From NCBI GenBank assembly GCA_964397525.1, contig CAYNIY010000002.1, positions 1 to 64,000 on the forward strand: a stretch of DNA of 64,000 nt, given 5' to 3'. The notes under the pieces were generated by a model that saw only the letters and a list, made by a program, of their open reading frames with translations, was not told the DNA's origin and ran no database searches. Source of the DNA: Syntrophopropionicum sp964397525. Its GTDB lineage: Bacteria; Bacillota; Desulfotomaculia; Desulfotomaculales; Pelotomaculaceae. This document shows, in pieces, positions 1-7,880 of this stretch. Position 1 is the stretch's first letter. Every line of letters begins with the position of its first letter. Position numbers and translations under genes: made by a program.

Positions 1-930
1 AATACCGTAGTGCAGGGCTTTATAGATGCTGTCGATCCCACGATCGTCCGGCGCATGAATCGGAGGCTGCTCCAGACAACGGCTGCCAAGATCCATTTCA
101 ACAACCATCAGTTCATCCGAGAAGGGCGGACAGCAGGCAATTATTTGACCTGCCCCGTTATATACCGTACTGTACCCGTCAAAGGTATAGACTGTTTTGC
201 CATTATTCTGGAGCCCCACATTATTGACATAAATTAAGGGCACTCCCGTTTCAGAAACCTGCCTGGAAAAAACCCGGTTTCGCTTGTTGTTTTTCCCCAT
301 CGTATAAGGTGAGGCAGATATATTCACAAACAGGTCAACGTGACCACTGCTGTTAATCACCGCTATCGGCTTAACCGCGTAATCATCGCTCCAGCCGTCC
401 TCACACAGGATACAGCCGATATTAAGCTTTTTCCCAATTATGTTTAAACCCACCGGCTTAAGCAGCTCTTCCACTCTGACGCCCATTTCCAGCGCCAGTT
501 TCCGCAAGCTGTAAAAATGGCGGGTGTCATCAAATTCGCGGTAATTCGGCTGCAGTGTTTTAATCCTGAAAGGATAAGGGAAATTATCCCCACCGCACAA
601 CATGCCATCTTGTGCAATAAAAAAAGCATTGTACTTGCGCACCCTGCCGTCGTCACCAATTTTATTCCAGTCTACCCCAACATTGCCGAACAGCACAGCT
701 ATTCCCTCGGAAGCCTCTATCACCTGGCGGCCGTAGTGCTCACAATCCCTGAGAAAAGCCTGCTGCTCCCAGGTATCGCCGAGCAGGTACCCGGGCACTG
801 CCATTTCAGGGAAAACCACCATCTGGGTATTTTTAAAGCGTGCCTCTGTAATCATATCCAGCATTTTTCTGCTGTTTAAATCAGGCCTGCCGGGGATAAC
901 CTCCATTTGACCGATAGCTACCCTAATCAT
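1..930 (-). CDS. nadE: Glutamine-dependent NAD+ synthetase, N-terminal part (runs off left edge)
   Basis: The 310 visible codons form a nitrilase-family glutaminase domain that releases ammonia from glutamine for amidation of deamido-NAD, the last step of NAD synthesis in the cytosol. The triad is visible: Glu42 in FPEMAVPGY, Lys124 and Cys176 in CEDGW. The last visible residues (SIYKALHYGI, from about 300) look like the start of the ATP-dependent synthetase domain, which is why NAD synthetase is preferred over a free-standing amidase. The ATG is preceded by AGGAGTGG at good spacing. The gene is transcribed alone, away from the sigma/anti-sigma operon, whose terminator lies upstream of it. 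The 3' half is outside the window. Confidence 0.85.
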   Translation of the reverse strand, partial: MIRVAIGQMEVIPGRPDLNSRKMLDMITEARFKNTQMVVFPEMAVPGYLLGDTWEQQAFLRDCEHYGRQVIEASEGIAVLFGNVGVDWNKIGDDGRVRKYNAFFIAQDGMLCGGDNFPYPFRIKTLQPNYREFDDTRHFYSLRKLALEMGVRVEELLKPVGLNIIGKKLNIGCILCEDGWSDDYAVKPIAVINSSGHVDLFVNISASPYTMGKNNKRNRVFSRQVSETGVPLIYVNNVGLQNNGKTVYTFDGYSTVYNGAGQIIACCPPFSDELMVVEMDLGSRCLEQPPIHAPDDRGIDSIYKALHYGI

Positions 931-982
931 AACAACCACTCCTAATCAGACAAGCTTCATTATATTAATGCGCAATATAAAA

Positions 983-1014
983 GTCCCGAAAGCAGATCAA
1001 CCTGCTCTCGGGAC
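983..1014 (-). terminator. Terminator of the sigma/anti-sigma operon
   Basis: Stem GTCCCGA-A-AGCAG / CTGCT-C-TCGGGAC with one mismatch and a 6-nt loop. On the minus strand it is followed by TTTTATATT. It lies 106 bases past the anti-sigma stop. Confidence 0.7.
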
Positions 1015-1119
1015 CTCATTGTCCCTCTTTAATATTCTCATATTATTATATCTTAAATTATAGAGCAAAACACCGGCAATTTATAAAAACTTTAAGTTCC
1101 CAGGCCGGACCATGCTGTA

Positions 1120-2271
1120 TTATTTGACAGAGGCGGCAATTCTTATAATTTCTTCTGCCGGCAATCCACCACTTACAAAATAGGACCAGTCACCCTCCTG
1201 CCAGCTTAATGTTGTAGTTACTGCAGAAATGCTGTCGCCCGGTTCAGGCCTGCTTTCCCATATAAACCCCTGCGATCCGTTGATATCAACAGCAGATCCC
1301 TGTGATTGCATTTCATCATATTCAAAATCAGCCGCATCCAACCGGCTCTGGCTGACGGTAAAGTAAAAACCACCAACCCGGTAGTTTTGCGATGTTTCAC
1401 CCAACTGCCAGGAAACATCCGACAGCACCGCCCCCTGGGGCAGGTAAGCCGGTTTCGCCGGGATATAACCCACGGCCAAGATCGCTTCTTCCATGGTTCC
1501 ATTGTGCCAAGCTGACATACCCTCGCCAGTAACAGCAGGAACACTTGCGACAAAAGCAGATCTCTGCTCCTCCAAAGGCTGAGATTCATTTAAAATCTCC
1601 GGGGCCTGGGCAATTACCGGTAATAGTGGTTTGTCACTCAAAAGACCCGCCGGGTTCTCCGCCTGATCCTTTTTTAACTGTTCCATCGTGTTTGTCGGAT
1701 TTATTATATCCTCAGTTTTCGTATCCAGAACTGGGGCAGCCTGTGAAACATTTTCCTCTTTTATTGCGGCTTTATCCTCAACAAAGATCGAGTCTATTTT
1801 GTCACCTGCTGAATTTCCGGTAATATTAGTCTGATTTCCCGCATCCGGCAGCGACAAGACTACTTTTGGCTGGTTATAAATCATGTTGAAGTAATTGTTA
1901 TAACTTAGAAAGCCTGCCGCCAGCACAACAAAAATCAGAGCAGCCGCAGCCGCCGGACTTTTCAGCAGCATAAACATACGGGGCAGAGTTGTCTTCTTCC
2001 TGTTCTCGGCCGAAATGATTTTTTCTATCCGGTCACTGAGATTATCAGGTACATCAATACCTGCTACCATGCCGCTGACAACCTGTCTCAGGACAGCATC
2101 CGCATTTTTCAGACTGTGATACTCTTCCCGGCATTTTTCACAATCCTCCAAGTGGCTCTTCACTTTCTGCTCTTCAGTTTCGGATAATGTTCTGTCCAAA
2201 AAATCATTCATCACCTGCATCGTATTGTCACAACCCATTTTCCCGGCCTCATTTCCATAGTTATGTGGCAT
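1120..2271 (-). CDS. Membrane-bound zinc-finger anti-sigma factor
   Basis: This 383-residue protein begins with a putative zf-HC2 anti-sigma zinc finger (His40-x3-Cys44-x2-Cys47). A basic stretch and one membrane segment at about 105-123 follow, then a long polar linker rich in Asn, Asp, Glu and Lys, and a C-terminal domain (about 255-383) resembling the DUF4367 type found in such anti-sigma factors. It should hold the ECF sigma factor encoded just upstream at the membrane until an outside signal releases it. The genes are 13 bases apart and co-transcribed. The start is the ATG nearest the sigma stop. A second in-frame ATG (Met12) has a closer GAGG and is a real alternative. The signal is unknown. 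Confidence 0.8.
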   Translation of the reverse strand: MPHNYGNEAGKMGCDNTMQVMNDFLDRTLSETEEQKVKSHLEDCEKCREEYHSLKNADAVLRQVVSGMVAGIDVPDNLSDRIEKIISAENRKKTTLPRMFMLLKSPAAAAALIFVVLAAGFLSYNNYFNMIYNQPKVVLSLPDAGNQTNITGNSAGDKIDSIFVEDKAAIKEENVSQAAPVLDTKTEDIINPTNTMEQLKKDQAENPAGLLSDKPLLPVIAQAPEILNESQPLEEQRSAFVASVPAVTGEGMSAWHNGTMEEAILAVGYIPAKPAYLPQGAVLSDVSWQLGETSQNYRVGGFYFTVSQSRLDAADFEYDEMQSQGSAVDINGSQGFIWESRPEPGDSISAVTTTLSWQEGDWSYFVSGGLPAEEIIRIAASVK

Positions 2272-2284
2272 TTACGTTTATATC

Positions 2285-2812
2285 CTAAAGAGGATCTGCT
2301 GTCATACTGTTCTTAATCAGGCTGCGCGCTGTGTTCAGCCTTGACTTGACAGTGCCGGCCGGCACACCCATGATATCCGCAACCTTTTGCACACCAAAAT
2401 CCATCCCGTAATACAGGGCAAGGACCAAGCGGTGCTCCGGTTTTAAACTCAGAATGACTTCTCTTAAATCCAACCTGCTCTCTATCTCATTAATATCACT
2501 GTTTCCATTGTTAAGATTCAATGACAGTTTATTCATGACGTTGCTCTCCCGGTTCAGTTTTCGCAGCCTGTCATAACACCTGCTGACAACGATCCTGTAC
2601 AGCCAGGTTTTAAAAGATGATTCCATTCTGAAAGATTTTATTTTGCGATAACAGGTCAAAAAAGATTCCTGGACTACGTCCTCCACTTCATTATGGTCGC
2701 GCAGAACCATGAACGCAGTACGATATGCGTCCGGTGAATATTTCCGGACCAGTTGGGCAAAAGCTTCATTATCCCCTGCCTGGGACATGGTGACAAGATT
2801 TTCATCAGACAA
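2285..2812 (-). CDS. ECF RNA polymerase sigma factor (sigma-70 family)
   Basis: At 175 residues this is a standard ECF factor. Region 2 (about 20-90) contains the HNEVEDVVQESFLTCY and FRMESSFKTWLYRIV blocks. Region 4 (about 115-165) carries a helix-turn-helix ending in MGVPAGTVKSRLNTAR. It directs RNA polymerase to stress-type promoters. The start is a TTG preceded by AGGTGA. An ECF-type promoter lies upstream, which suggests autoregulation, and the next gene encodes the matching anti-sigma factor. The closest named groups would be the SigW/SigM-like factors of Firmicutes, but the exact subgroup cannot be fixed by eye. Confidence 0.9.
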   Translation of the reverse strand: MSDENLVTMSQAGDNEAFAQLVRKYSPDAYRTAFMVLRDHNEVEDVVQESFLTCYRKIKSFRMESSFKTWLYRIVVSRCYDRLRKLNRESNVMNKLSLNLNNGNSDINEIESRLDLREVILSLKPEHRLVLALYYGMDFGVQKVADIMGVPAGTVKSRLNTARSLIKNSMTADPL

Positions 2813-2861
2813 GAGTACTCACCTGTCGTTTCAATATGTCAATTGAAGGCCTTTATTAAAT

Positions 2862-2889
2862 TAGACGACAACAATGTTGTGCTGGTTCA
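2862..2889 (-). promoter_or_regulatory. ECF-type promoter upstream of the sigma gene
   Basis: On the minus strand TGAACC (2889-2884) is followed after exactly 16 bases by CGTCTA (2867-2862). This matches the general TGAAC...CGTC pattern of SigW/SigM/SigX-type promoters. The spacer contains an imperfect palindrome (ACAACA-A-TGTTGT on the plus strand). Autoregulation is inferred. Confidence 0.55.
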
Positions 2890-3035
2890 AGTCATCCTCT
2901 AATATTATATCTTAAAACAACTTCCATAAAAATACATGGTCTGCATCAGCTTTCTCGAACTTTCAGACATACGGATTTAATATCTTAATCCAACCTGGAA
3001 AACAAGCTATAATAAATGTCGTCTCCTGTGCACTT

Positions 3036-3099
3036 GTGTCATCCTGAGCGCAGCGAAGGATCTGAAAACAAGATTCTTCACTAACGTTCAGAATGACAC
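3036..3099. repeat. REP-like palindromic repeat, copy 1
   Basis: An imperfect 64-base palindrome with ends GTGTCATCCTGAGCG and CGTTCAGAATGACAC. A near-identical copy in reverse orientation lies at 38797-38858 and a half copy at 10728-10754. A further half (GTTCAGGATGACA) follows at 3111-3123. The 499-base gap between the sigma and GNAT genes holds this repeat, the ECF promoter and the GNAT promoter, and no gene that I can support. Confidence 0.75.
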
Positions 3100-3231
3100 G
3101 GGGATAACTGTTCAGGATGACATTTTTAATGGTTTTTACCCTTAAAGATGCTGCGGAGCGGTCATGAACGCCTGTTGTTAAACGTTTTTTGTATGTATAC
3201 AATATTATCAGAATATTTTCACAATTCTATA

Positions 3232-3261
3232 TTGTCAAACAATAATACAACCTGTTATGAT
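3232..3261 (+). promoter_or_regulatory. Sigma-A-type promoter for the GNAT-like gene
   Basis: TTGTCA (3232-3237) and TATGAT (3256-3261) are separated by 18 bases, each one mismatch from consensus, and lie about 50 bases before the start codon. Confidence 0.5.
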
Positions 3262-3311
3262 ATAGGCAAATGATATATTTGATATTTACCTCACTTGGAG
3301 GAGGGGTAAAA

Positions 3312-3662
3312 ATGTATCCATTAAGGGTAGAGGAATATGAATTTTTATATGGGAATAGACTGGCGACTGTATTCAGGTTAAATGGCAGCATAAAAATCAT
3401 CGGTTTTATTTATGGTGATAACTTTGAATTAAGAGTCTTAACAATCGGCGCCAATACCCGCAGAAATGGCTTGGGGAGAAAGGCGTTGAAATTCCTGAGG
3501 CCAAAATTCAATAAAATATCAGTCACACAAATTTGTGAAGAGGCGCTGCCCTTCTGGTTAAAGATGGAAGAATGCGGCCTGGTAGATAACCTGCAGACAA
3601 TAAAAGACGGAAGAAACCTTTACTTAATTAAGCGGACTACTAAATACAGCTTAGCGGGATAG
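3312..3662 (+). CDS. Small GNAT-fold acetyltransferase-like protein
   Basis: 116 residues. The start is the ATG after GGAGGAGGGGTAAAA, so the longer open frame is not used. The middle reads LRVLTIGANTRRNGLG, a good match to the acetyl-CoA pyrophosphate loop of the GNAT family (R/Q-x-x-G-x-G/A). It is followed by a helix and the EALPFWLKMEECG segment that often ends the fold in this family. The N-terminal part is shorter than in most GNAT enzymes, so this may be a reduced or specialised member. The substrate is unknown. It is monocistronic, with its own promoter and a shared terminator downstream. Confidence 0.6.
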   Translation: MYPLRVEEYEFLYGNRLATVFRLNGSIKIIGFIYGDNFELRVLTIGANTRRNGLGRKALKFLRPKFNKISVTQICEEALPFWLKMEECGLVDNLQTIKDGRNLYLIKRTTKYSLAG

Positions 3663-3728
3663 CAAAAATTGATCATTTTGTCTCCTTTGTAAATTTTTTA
3701 ATATATGTAATATAACTTTTTAATAAAG

Positions 3729-3763
3729 ATAATGCCTGTTGCCTTTTCAGGAACAGGCATTAT
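3729..3763. terminator. Bidirectional terminator between the GNAT-like gene and glnB
   Basis: Stem AATGCCTGTT/AACAGGCATT with an 11-nt loop. T-rich runs lie on both sides (ATTATTTTT on plus, CTTTATT on minus). It serves two convergent genes. Confidence 0.75.
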
Positions 3764-3803
3764 TATTTTTGAAATTATGCTGGGACCATCCCAGTTGATT
3801 GTA

Positions 3804-4142
3804 CTATATTGCAATATCCCCCATCTCTCCAGTTCTGATCCGGACAGCGTTGTCAATTTTAGAAGTAAATATCTTGCCGTCACCGACCTCACCAGTCCTG
3901 GCATTGTCTACAATAAGTTTAATTATGGCCTCAACTTTCTCGTCCGGCACCACCATTTCCAGCTTTATTTTGGGCAGCAGGTTGATGCTGTATTCAACAC
4001 CACGGTAAACTTCGGTACGACCTTTTTGGAGCCCGCAGCCTATAACCTGTGTGACCGTCATGCCATGGACTCCAAACTGGTTGATGGCTTCCTTAACATT
4101 CTCAAGTTTTCCCGGGCGCAGGATACATTCAATCTTTGTCAA
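3804..4142 (-). CDS. glnB: PII nitrogen regulatory protein, copy 1
   Basis: 112 residues, the exact family length. The T-loop carries Tyr46 and Tyr51 (YRGVEY), the classic uridylylation position, and the B-loop reads TGEVGDGKIF. It ends in RTGEMGDIAI. The trimeric protein senses ATP/ADP and 2-oxoglutarate and blocks ammonium channels. It lies 35 bases after the amt gene upstream of it, so it is very likely the GlnK-type partner of that channel. The start is TTG behind GGAGGGAG. Its sister at 7421-7759 differs at many positions, so this is not a recent duplication. Confidence 0.95.
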   Translation of the reverse strand: MTKIECILRPGKLENVKEAINQFGVHGMTVTQVIGCGLQKGRTEVYRGVEYSINLLPKIKLEMVVPDEKVEAIIKLIVDNARTGEVGDGKIFTSKIDNAVRIRTGEMGDIAI

Positions 4143-4177
4143 GTTGCTCCCTCCTTATCTTTAAATAATTTTCAATA

Positions 4178-5593
4178 TTATAAAGCAGGTTCTGCTTCAC
4201 TGGCAGTTTTCAAGTCAGGAGATACGATACTGCTAAACGGTGACGCCATGGCAAAATCAGTATAGGCATCCTCACCATGCTGGGTGAAATCGAGACCGGT
4301 GTCCTGCTCTTCATCCGTGGCAGTAAGCCTGGTGAAGTAACTGATAACTCTTAAAATAACCAGTGTACCTACAATAGCCATTGCATAGCTTACTCCAATG
4401 GCAATAAACTGCTTGCCAAGCAATGACGGGCTGCCGTAAAACAGTCCGTTCGCGCCAAGCTCGTTTACAGACGTGGTGGCAAACAAACCGGTGGCAATAG
4501 CACCCCAGGTGCCGCCGATGCCGTGTATACCGAAAGCATCCAGGGCATCATCATAGCGAAGCTTTGCCTTTAGCACACCAACCGCAGCGTAGCATATCAT
4601 ACCTGCAACAAGACCAATCACAATTGCACTCATAGGCTCCACGAAACCGGAGGCTGGGGTAATGGATACCAGGCCTGCCACTGCGCCTGATGCAGCGCCC
4701 AGGGTGGTTGGCTTGCCGTGATGAATCCATTCTACTATTACCCAGGATAACGCTGCTCCGGCAGTTGCCAGGTGGGTTACAACGAATGCACCCGCGGCAA
4801 GCCCGTTAGCACCGAGAGCGCTGCCGGCGTTGAATCCAAACCAGCCAAACCAAAGCAACGCGGCTCCGATCATTGTAAAGGGCAGGTTGTGCGGTATCAT
4901 CGGTTCACTGCCGAGACCTTTGCGCCTGCCTAGAACCAGGCAGGCCACCAGGCCGGAAACACCGGACAGAATATGAACTACTGTGCCTCCCGCGAAGTCA
5001 AGCGCGCCGAGGTTGCGCAGCCACCCGTCAACACCCCATACCCAGTGAGCCACGGGGTCATAAACAAAGGTAGCCCAGAGAAGGATGAACGCCATAAAAG
5101 CCGGAAAACGCATTCTTTCTGCAAAAGCTCCGGAAATCAGAGCCGGTGTAATTACTGCAAACATCATCTGAAATATCATGAAAGCCTGGTGAGGAATCGT
5201 TGCACCATAATCAGGATTCGGAGCAAATCCTACACCTTTAAGACCGATCCAGTCCAAGTTGCCGATAAGGTGGCCCACATCTGGTCCGAAAGCCAGGCTA
5301 TAGCCCCAGATAGACCACTGCAGGCTGATGAGCGCCATGGCAAAGAAGCTGTACATAATGGTGCTCAGAACATTCTTCTTACGGGACAAACCGCCGTAAA
5401 AGAGGGCCAGGCCGGGAATTGTCATGAGCATGACCAGGGCGGCACAAATTAATACCCATGCTGTATCGCCACTGTCAACAGCCGCAGCAGTATCCATAAC
5501 GGCTTCTGCTGCTTCCTCTGCCCAGGCCAGGGCTGGAACTGTCATCATAAACGCAAAAGCCATTAAAAAAGTCCGCACGAGCCATTTTTTCAT
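4178..5593 (-). CDS. amt: Ammonium transporter with signal peptide, copy 1
   Basis: 471 residues. An N-terminal signal sequence (ending near ALAWAEE) precedes about eleven membrane helices, as in Amt proteins that lose their leader. Family blocks are visible: GLALFYGGL, HWVWGVDGWL, a pore HILSG and the twin-His region near DAFGIHGIGG. It conducts ammonium across the membrane and is gated by PII. The ATG after GGAGGGTGAAGGAA is chosen; the GTG nine bases upstream overlaps the ribosome site. It is followed by glnB at 35 bases. The 340-base leader has its own promoter and three hairpins, so expression is probably attenuated. Confidence 0.95.
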   Translation of the reverse strand: MKKWLVRTFLMAFAFMMTVPALAWAEEAAEAVMDTAAAVDSGDTAWVLICAALVMLMTIPGLALFYGGLSRKKNVLSTIMYSFFAMALISLQWSIWGYSLAFGPDVGHLIGNLDWIGLKGVGFAPNPDYGATIPHQAFMIFQMMFAVITPALISGAFAERMRFPAFMAFILLWATFVYDPVAHWVWGVDGWLRNLGALDFAGGTVVHILSGVSGLVACLVLGRRKGLGSEPMIPHNLPFTMIGAALLWFGWFGFNAGSALGANGLAAGAFVVTHLATAGAALSWVIVEWIHHGKPTTLGAASGAVAGLVSITPASGFVEPMSAIVIGLVAGMICYAAVGVLKAKLRYDDALDAFGIHGIGGTWGAIATGLFATTSVNELGANGLFYGSPSLLGKQFIAIGVSYAMAIVGTLVILRVISYFTRLTATDEEQDTGLDFTQHGEDAYTDFAMASPFSSIVSPDLKTASEAEPAL

Positions 5594-5717
5594 TTCCTTC
5601 ACCCTCCTGCCAATTTTAGATCACCACTTGAGAACCTTTTGTTCAAACACTTCTTTCAAAACGGCGCCTAATTTTAAAATAAGCGTTTGTTTCTCCTGGT
5701 TCCCTCTATAACAGAAA

Positions 5718-5757
5718 ACGCTCTCGCGACAGATTTAAAAACCTGTCTTGAGAGCGT
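5718..5757 (-). terminator. Second terminator-like hairpin in the amt-1 leader
   Basis: Stem ACGCTCTC-x2-GACAG / CTGTC-x2-GAGAGCGT with a 10-nt loop, followed on the minus strand by TTTTCTGTT. It lies 125 bases before the start codon, so read-through must be regulated or partial. Confidence 0.6.
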
Positions 5758-5799
5758 CACTGCTCGATTTAATTACAACACTGTGATTGTAGACAAGAA

Positions 5800-5832
5800 A
5801 CGCTTTTCACGAAAATAATTCGCGAAAAGCGT
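5800..5832 (-). terminator. First terminator-like hairpin in the amt-1 leader
   Basis: A 14-bp stem (ACGCTTTTC... / ...GAAAAGCGT) with one G-U pair and a 5-nt loop, followed by TTTCTT on the minus strand. Its 5' strand can instead pair with the preceding AAAGGC, giving a small alternative hairpin. Confidence 0.6.
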
Positions 5833-5842
5833 CATCGCCTTT

Positions 5843-5862
5843 TTGATACCACTCCGTATCAA
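5843..5862 (-). promoter_or_regulatory. Hexaloop hairpin in the amt-1 leader
   Basis: On the minus strand a 7-bp stem TTGATAC/GTATCAA closes a 6-nt loop GGAGTG. The same core stem GATAC/GTATC occurs at the start of the glnB-2 leader (7858-7873). Confidence 0.5.
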
Positions 5863-5885
5863 TAGATCTATTAATTAATACAATT

Positions 5886-5914
5886 ATGTTAATTGATTGA
5901 TTGTTGATTGTCAA
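5886..5914 (-). promoter_or_regulatory. Promoter of amt-1
   Basis: A perfect TTGACA (5914-5909), 17 bases, then TAACAT (5891-5886) on the minus strand. It lies just after the amt-2 stop codon. Confidence 0.55.
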
Positions 5915-5932
5915 GAGCCTATCGATGAATAT

Positions 5933-7276
5933 CTACTTCTTTATGTTAATAATTGGCTGCGAAGATGGAAATAGAGGTGTTTGCGTCCTTAAACCCGCCG
6001 CTGTGTGAGCAGTGCTTTCTTCTACATCATAGAGAGGCATGGCCACCAAACCTGTGTATGCAGACATGCCGTGCTCGGTAATATCCAAACCTTCAAACTC
6101 TTCTTCAGCCGAAACCCTGATCCCAACTGTGCTTTTCAATGCGCTGAAAATCAAATATGTGGAGGCAAAAGCCAGGATAGACACTGACAGCACACCCAGG
6201 GCCTGAACTGCAAGGAGGTTGGCTCCGCCGCCATAAAGAAGCCCGCCATTCTGGGCAAAGATCCCGACCGCGACAACACCCCATGTCCCGTTTACACCGT
6301 GCACGGCAATCGCGCCGACTGGATCGTCAGCCTTTATCTTATCGAAAAACTCCACTGCCAGTACACAAAACACTCCGGCTATTACCCCGATGAACACAGC
6401 GCTTACAGGGTGAACGAAAGCGCACCCAGCGGTGATCGCTGCCAGCCCTGCCAGCGCTCCGTTCATAGCCATACTGGGATCTGCCTTGCCGTACCTGAAC
6501 ATAGTGAAAATTATACCTGCTGTGCCTCCCGCCGCTGCAGCCAGGTTCGTGTTCACAGCGATCCTGGCTATGTTCATATCGAGTCCGGTAAGGGTGCTGC
6601 CCGGGTTAAATCCAAACCAGCCAAACCATAATATGAAAGTCCCAAGAAATGCGAGGTGCATATTGTGAGCCGGGAGGACATTCATTGTCCCGTCTTCATT
6701 GTACTTGCCGGTTCTGGGCCCAAGCACCATCACCGCAGCCAACGCGCTCCAACCCCCTACCGCGTGCACTACCGCTGATCCCGCAAAGTCAAGCATGCCA
6801 AGCTTGCCCAGCCAGCCATCCACACCCCAGACCCAATGTCCGGCGATAGGGTAAATTAGTCCTGCTGCCAGGGCTGTGTAAATTATATATGGCCTGAATT
6901 TCATCCGCTCCGCCACGGCGCCTGAAACAATGGAAGCCATGGCCATGGCAAAGGCAGCCTGGAAAAGCCAGTAGGCATAGATGGGGATCCTCAGCTTGAT
7001 ATGATCCAGGTTTCCTTCGATAAAAAATCCGGTGGTGCCGATAAGCCCGCCCCGGTCAAGGCCGTACATGATGGCGAAGCCAACTGCCCAGTAGCTGAGC
7101 ATACCCACTGTGCTGTCAGTGAATACTTTCATGACGATGTTCAAGGAGTTTTTGGAACGGATAAAACCGGCTTCCAGAAAGGCAAAACCACCTTCCATCA
7201 GGAAGACCAGGGCGGCGCACAGCAGCACCCAGACCGTATCGATACCCGCCGCAAGGTTACTTATGCCTAAATCCAC
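5933..7276 (-). CDS. amt: Ammonium transporter, copy 2
   Basis: 447 residues with eleven predicted helices and no obvious signal peptide (MDLGISNLAAGIDTVWVLLCAALVFLMEGG). Amt blocks FAFLEAGF, HWVWGVDGWL, HAVGGWSAL and IAVHGVNGTWG are present, with the pore histidines. The C-terminal tail carries the GLDITEHG-type motif involved in PII control. It lies downstream of glnB-2 with a 144-base spacer that itself contains a hexaloop hairpin and a terminator-like hairpin. The start is GTG behind GAGG. It is clearly paralogous to, but divergent from, the other amt. Confidence 0.95.
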   Translation of the reverse strand: MDLGISNLAAGIDTVWVLLCAALVFLMEGGFAFLEAGFIRSKNSLNIVMKVFTDSTVGMLSYWAVGFAIMYGLDRGGLIGTTGFFIEGNLDHIKLRIPIYAYWLFQAAFAMAMASIVSGAVAERMKFRPYIIYTALAAGLIYPIAGHWVWGVDGWLGKLGMLDFAGSAVVHAVGGWSALAAVMVLGPRTGKYNEDGTMNVLPAHNMHLAFLGTFILWFGWFGFNPGSTLTGLDMNIARIAVNTNLAAAAGGTAGIIFTMFRYGKADPSMAMNGALAGLAAITAGCAFVHPVSAVFIGVIAGVFCVLAVEFFDKIKADDPVGAIAVHGVNGTWGVVAVGIFAQNGGLLYGGGANLLAVQALGVLSVSILAFASTYLIFSALKSTVGIRVSAEEEFEGLDITEHGMSAYTGLVAMPLYDVEESTAHTAAGLRTQTPLFPSSQPIINIKK

Positions 7277-7313
7277 ATCTCATACCTCCCTGCTTGATTC
7301 CTAATAAATCTAT

Positions 7314-7360
7314 AAAAAAAAGCGCATACCTGGCACGGATTTGTTTAATATAATCCGTGC
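7314..7360 (-). terminator. Terminator-like hairpin between glnB-2 and amt-2
   Basis: Stem GCACGGATT/AATCCGTGC (7333-7360) can be extended by GCGC/GCGC across a bulge. On the minus strand a run of eight T (7321-7314) follows. It sits inside the operon, which suggests attenuation of amt-2. Confidence 0.55.
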
Positions 7361-7379
7361 GCAAGAGCGCCTTTGCCCG

Positions 7380-7397
7380 ACAGGAACCGTCTCCTGT
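7380..7397 (-). promoter_or_regulatory. Hexaloop hairpin before amt-2
   Basis: A 6-bp stem ACAGGA/TCCTGT with loop GACGGT on the minus strand, 19 bases ahead of the terminator-like stem. Confidence 0.45.
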
Positions 7398-7420
7398 TAA
7401 TATTTATTTATAAACATGTC

Positions 7421-7759
7421 CTAAATGGCGTCGTTGCCTGATTCACCGGTTCTGATCCTTAACGCGTTCTCCACCGGGAAAACAAATATTTTGCCATCTC
7501 CTACTGCCCCAGTCCGTGCAGTTTTACAAATGATATCTGCAACATCTTCCACCTGGTGATCCATTAGCACTATCTCAACCTTTAACTTAGGTAAAAGATT
7601 AATACTGTATTCATGGCCCCGGTAGACCCCAATCCTGCCTTTCTGCAGACCGCAACCCACGACCTGTGTGACTGTCATCCCGTGAATGCCGTATTTGCCA
7701 AGTTCTTCCTTCACTTCTTCCAGCTTTTCAGGACGAATAATGGCCTCAACTTTTTTCAC
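7421..7759 (-). CDS. glnB: PII nitrogen regulatory protein, copy 2
   Basis: 112 residues with Tyr51 in YRGHEY, the B-loop TGAVGDGKIFV and the usual RTGESGNDAI end. It is the sensor/partner for the amt gene that follows it. Gene order here is glnB-amt, the mirror of the amt-glnB pair further along the same strand. The start is GTG with only a moderate ribosome site (AAAGGGG 12 bases away or GAAGA closer). It is driven by a good promoter at 7881-7909. Confidence 0.95.
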   Translation of the reverse strand: MKKVEAIIRPEKLEEVKEELGKYGIHGMTVTQVVGCGLQKGRIGVYRGHEYSINLLPKLKVEIVLMDHQVEDVADIICKTARTGAVGDGKIFVFPVENALRIRTGESGNDAI

Positions 7760-7810
7760 TCTTCAAAACAACCCCTTTGTTGTTCACAAAACCTGATAAC
7801 AAAGATAAAC

Positions 7811-7845
7811 GCCCAAATATCACTTCCATGCTGTGACATCAGGGC
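7811..7845 (-). terminator. Terminator-like hairpin in the glnB-2 leader
   Basis: Stem GCCC-x2-ATGTCAC / GTGATAT-x2-GGGC with a 9-nt loop, followed by GTTTATCTTTGTT on the minus strand. It lies between the hexaloop hairpin and the start codon. Confidence 0.4.
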
Positions 7846-7857
7846 ATCATTGTCCTC

Positions 7858-7873
7858 GATACAGCTTCGTATC
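7858..7873 (-). promoter_or_regulatory. Hexaloop hairpin at the 5' end of the glnB-2 transcript
   Basis: Stem GATAC/GTATC with loop GAAGCT on the minus strand, beginning about where the predicted promoter would start transcription. Confidence 0.5.
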
Positions 7874-7880
7874 TAAAAAT

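Noticed and set aside
2963..3202. 79-codon minus-strand frame
   Set aside because: It runs through the palindromic repeat, has no ribosome site and no recognisable protein features.
5718..5757. Terminator of amt-2 only
   Set aside because: It lies more than 170 bases past the amt-2 stop and downstream of a good amt-1 promoter, so a leader role is more likely; a terminator role is not excluded.
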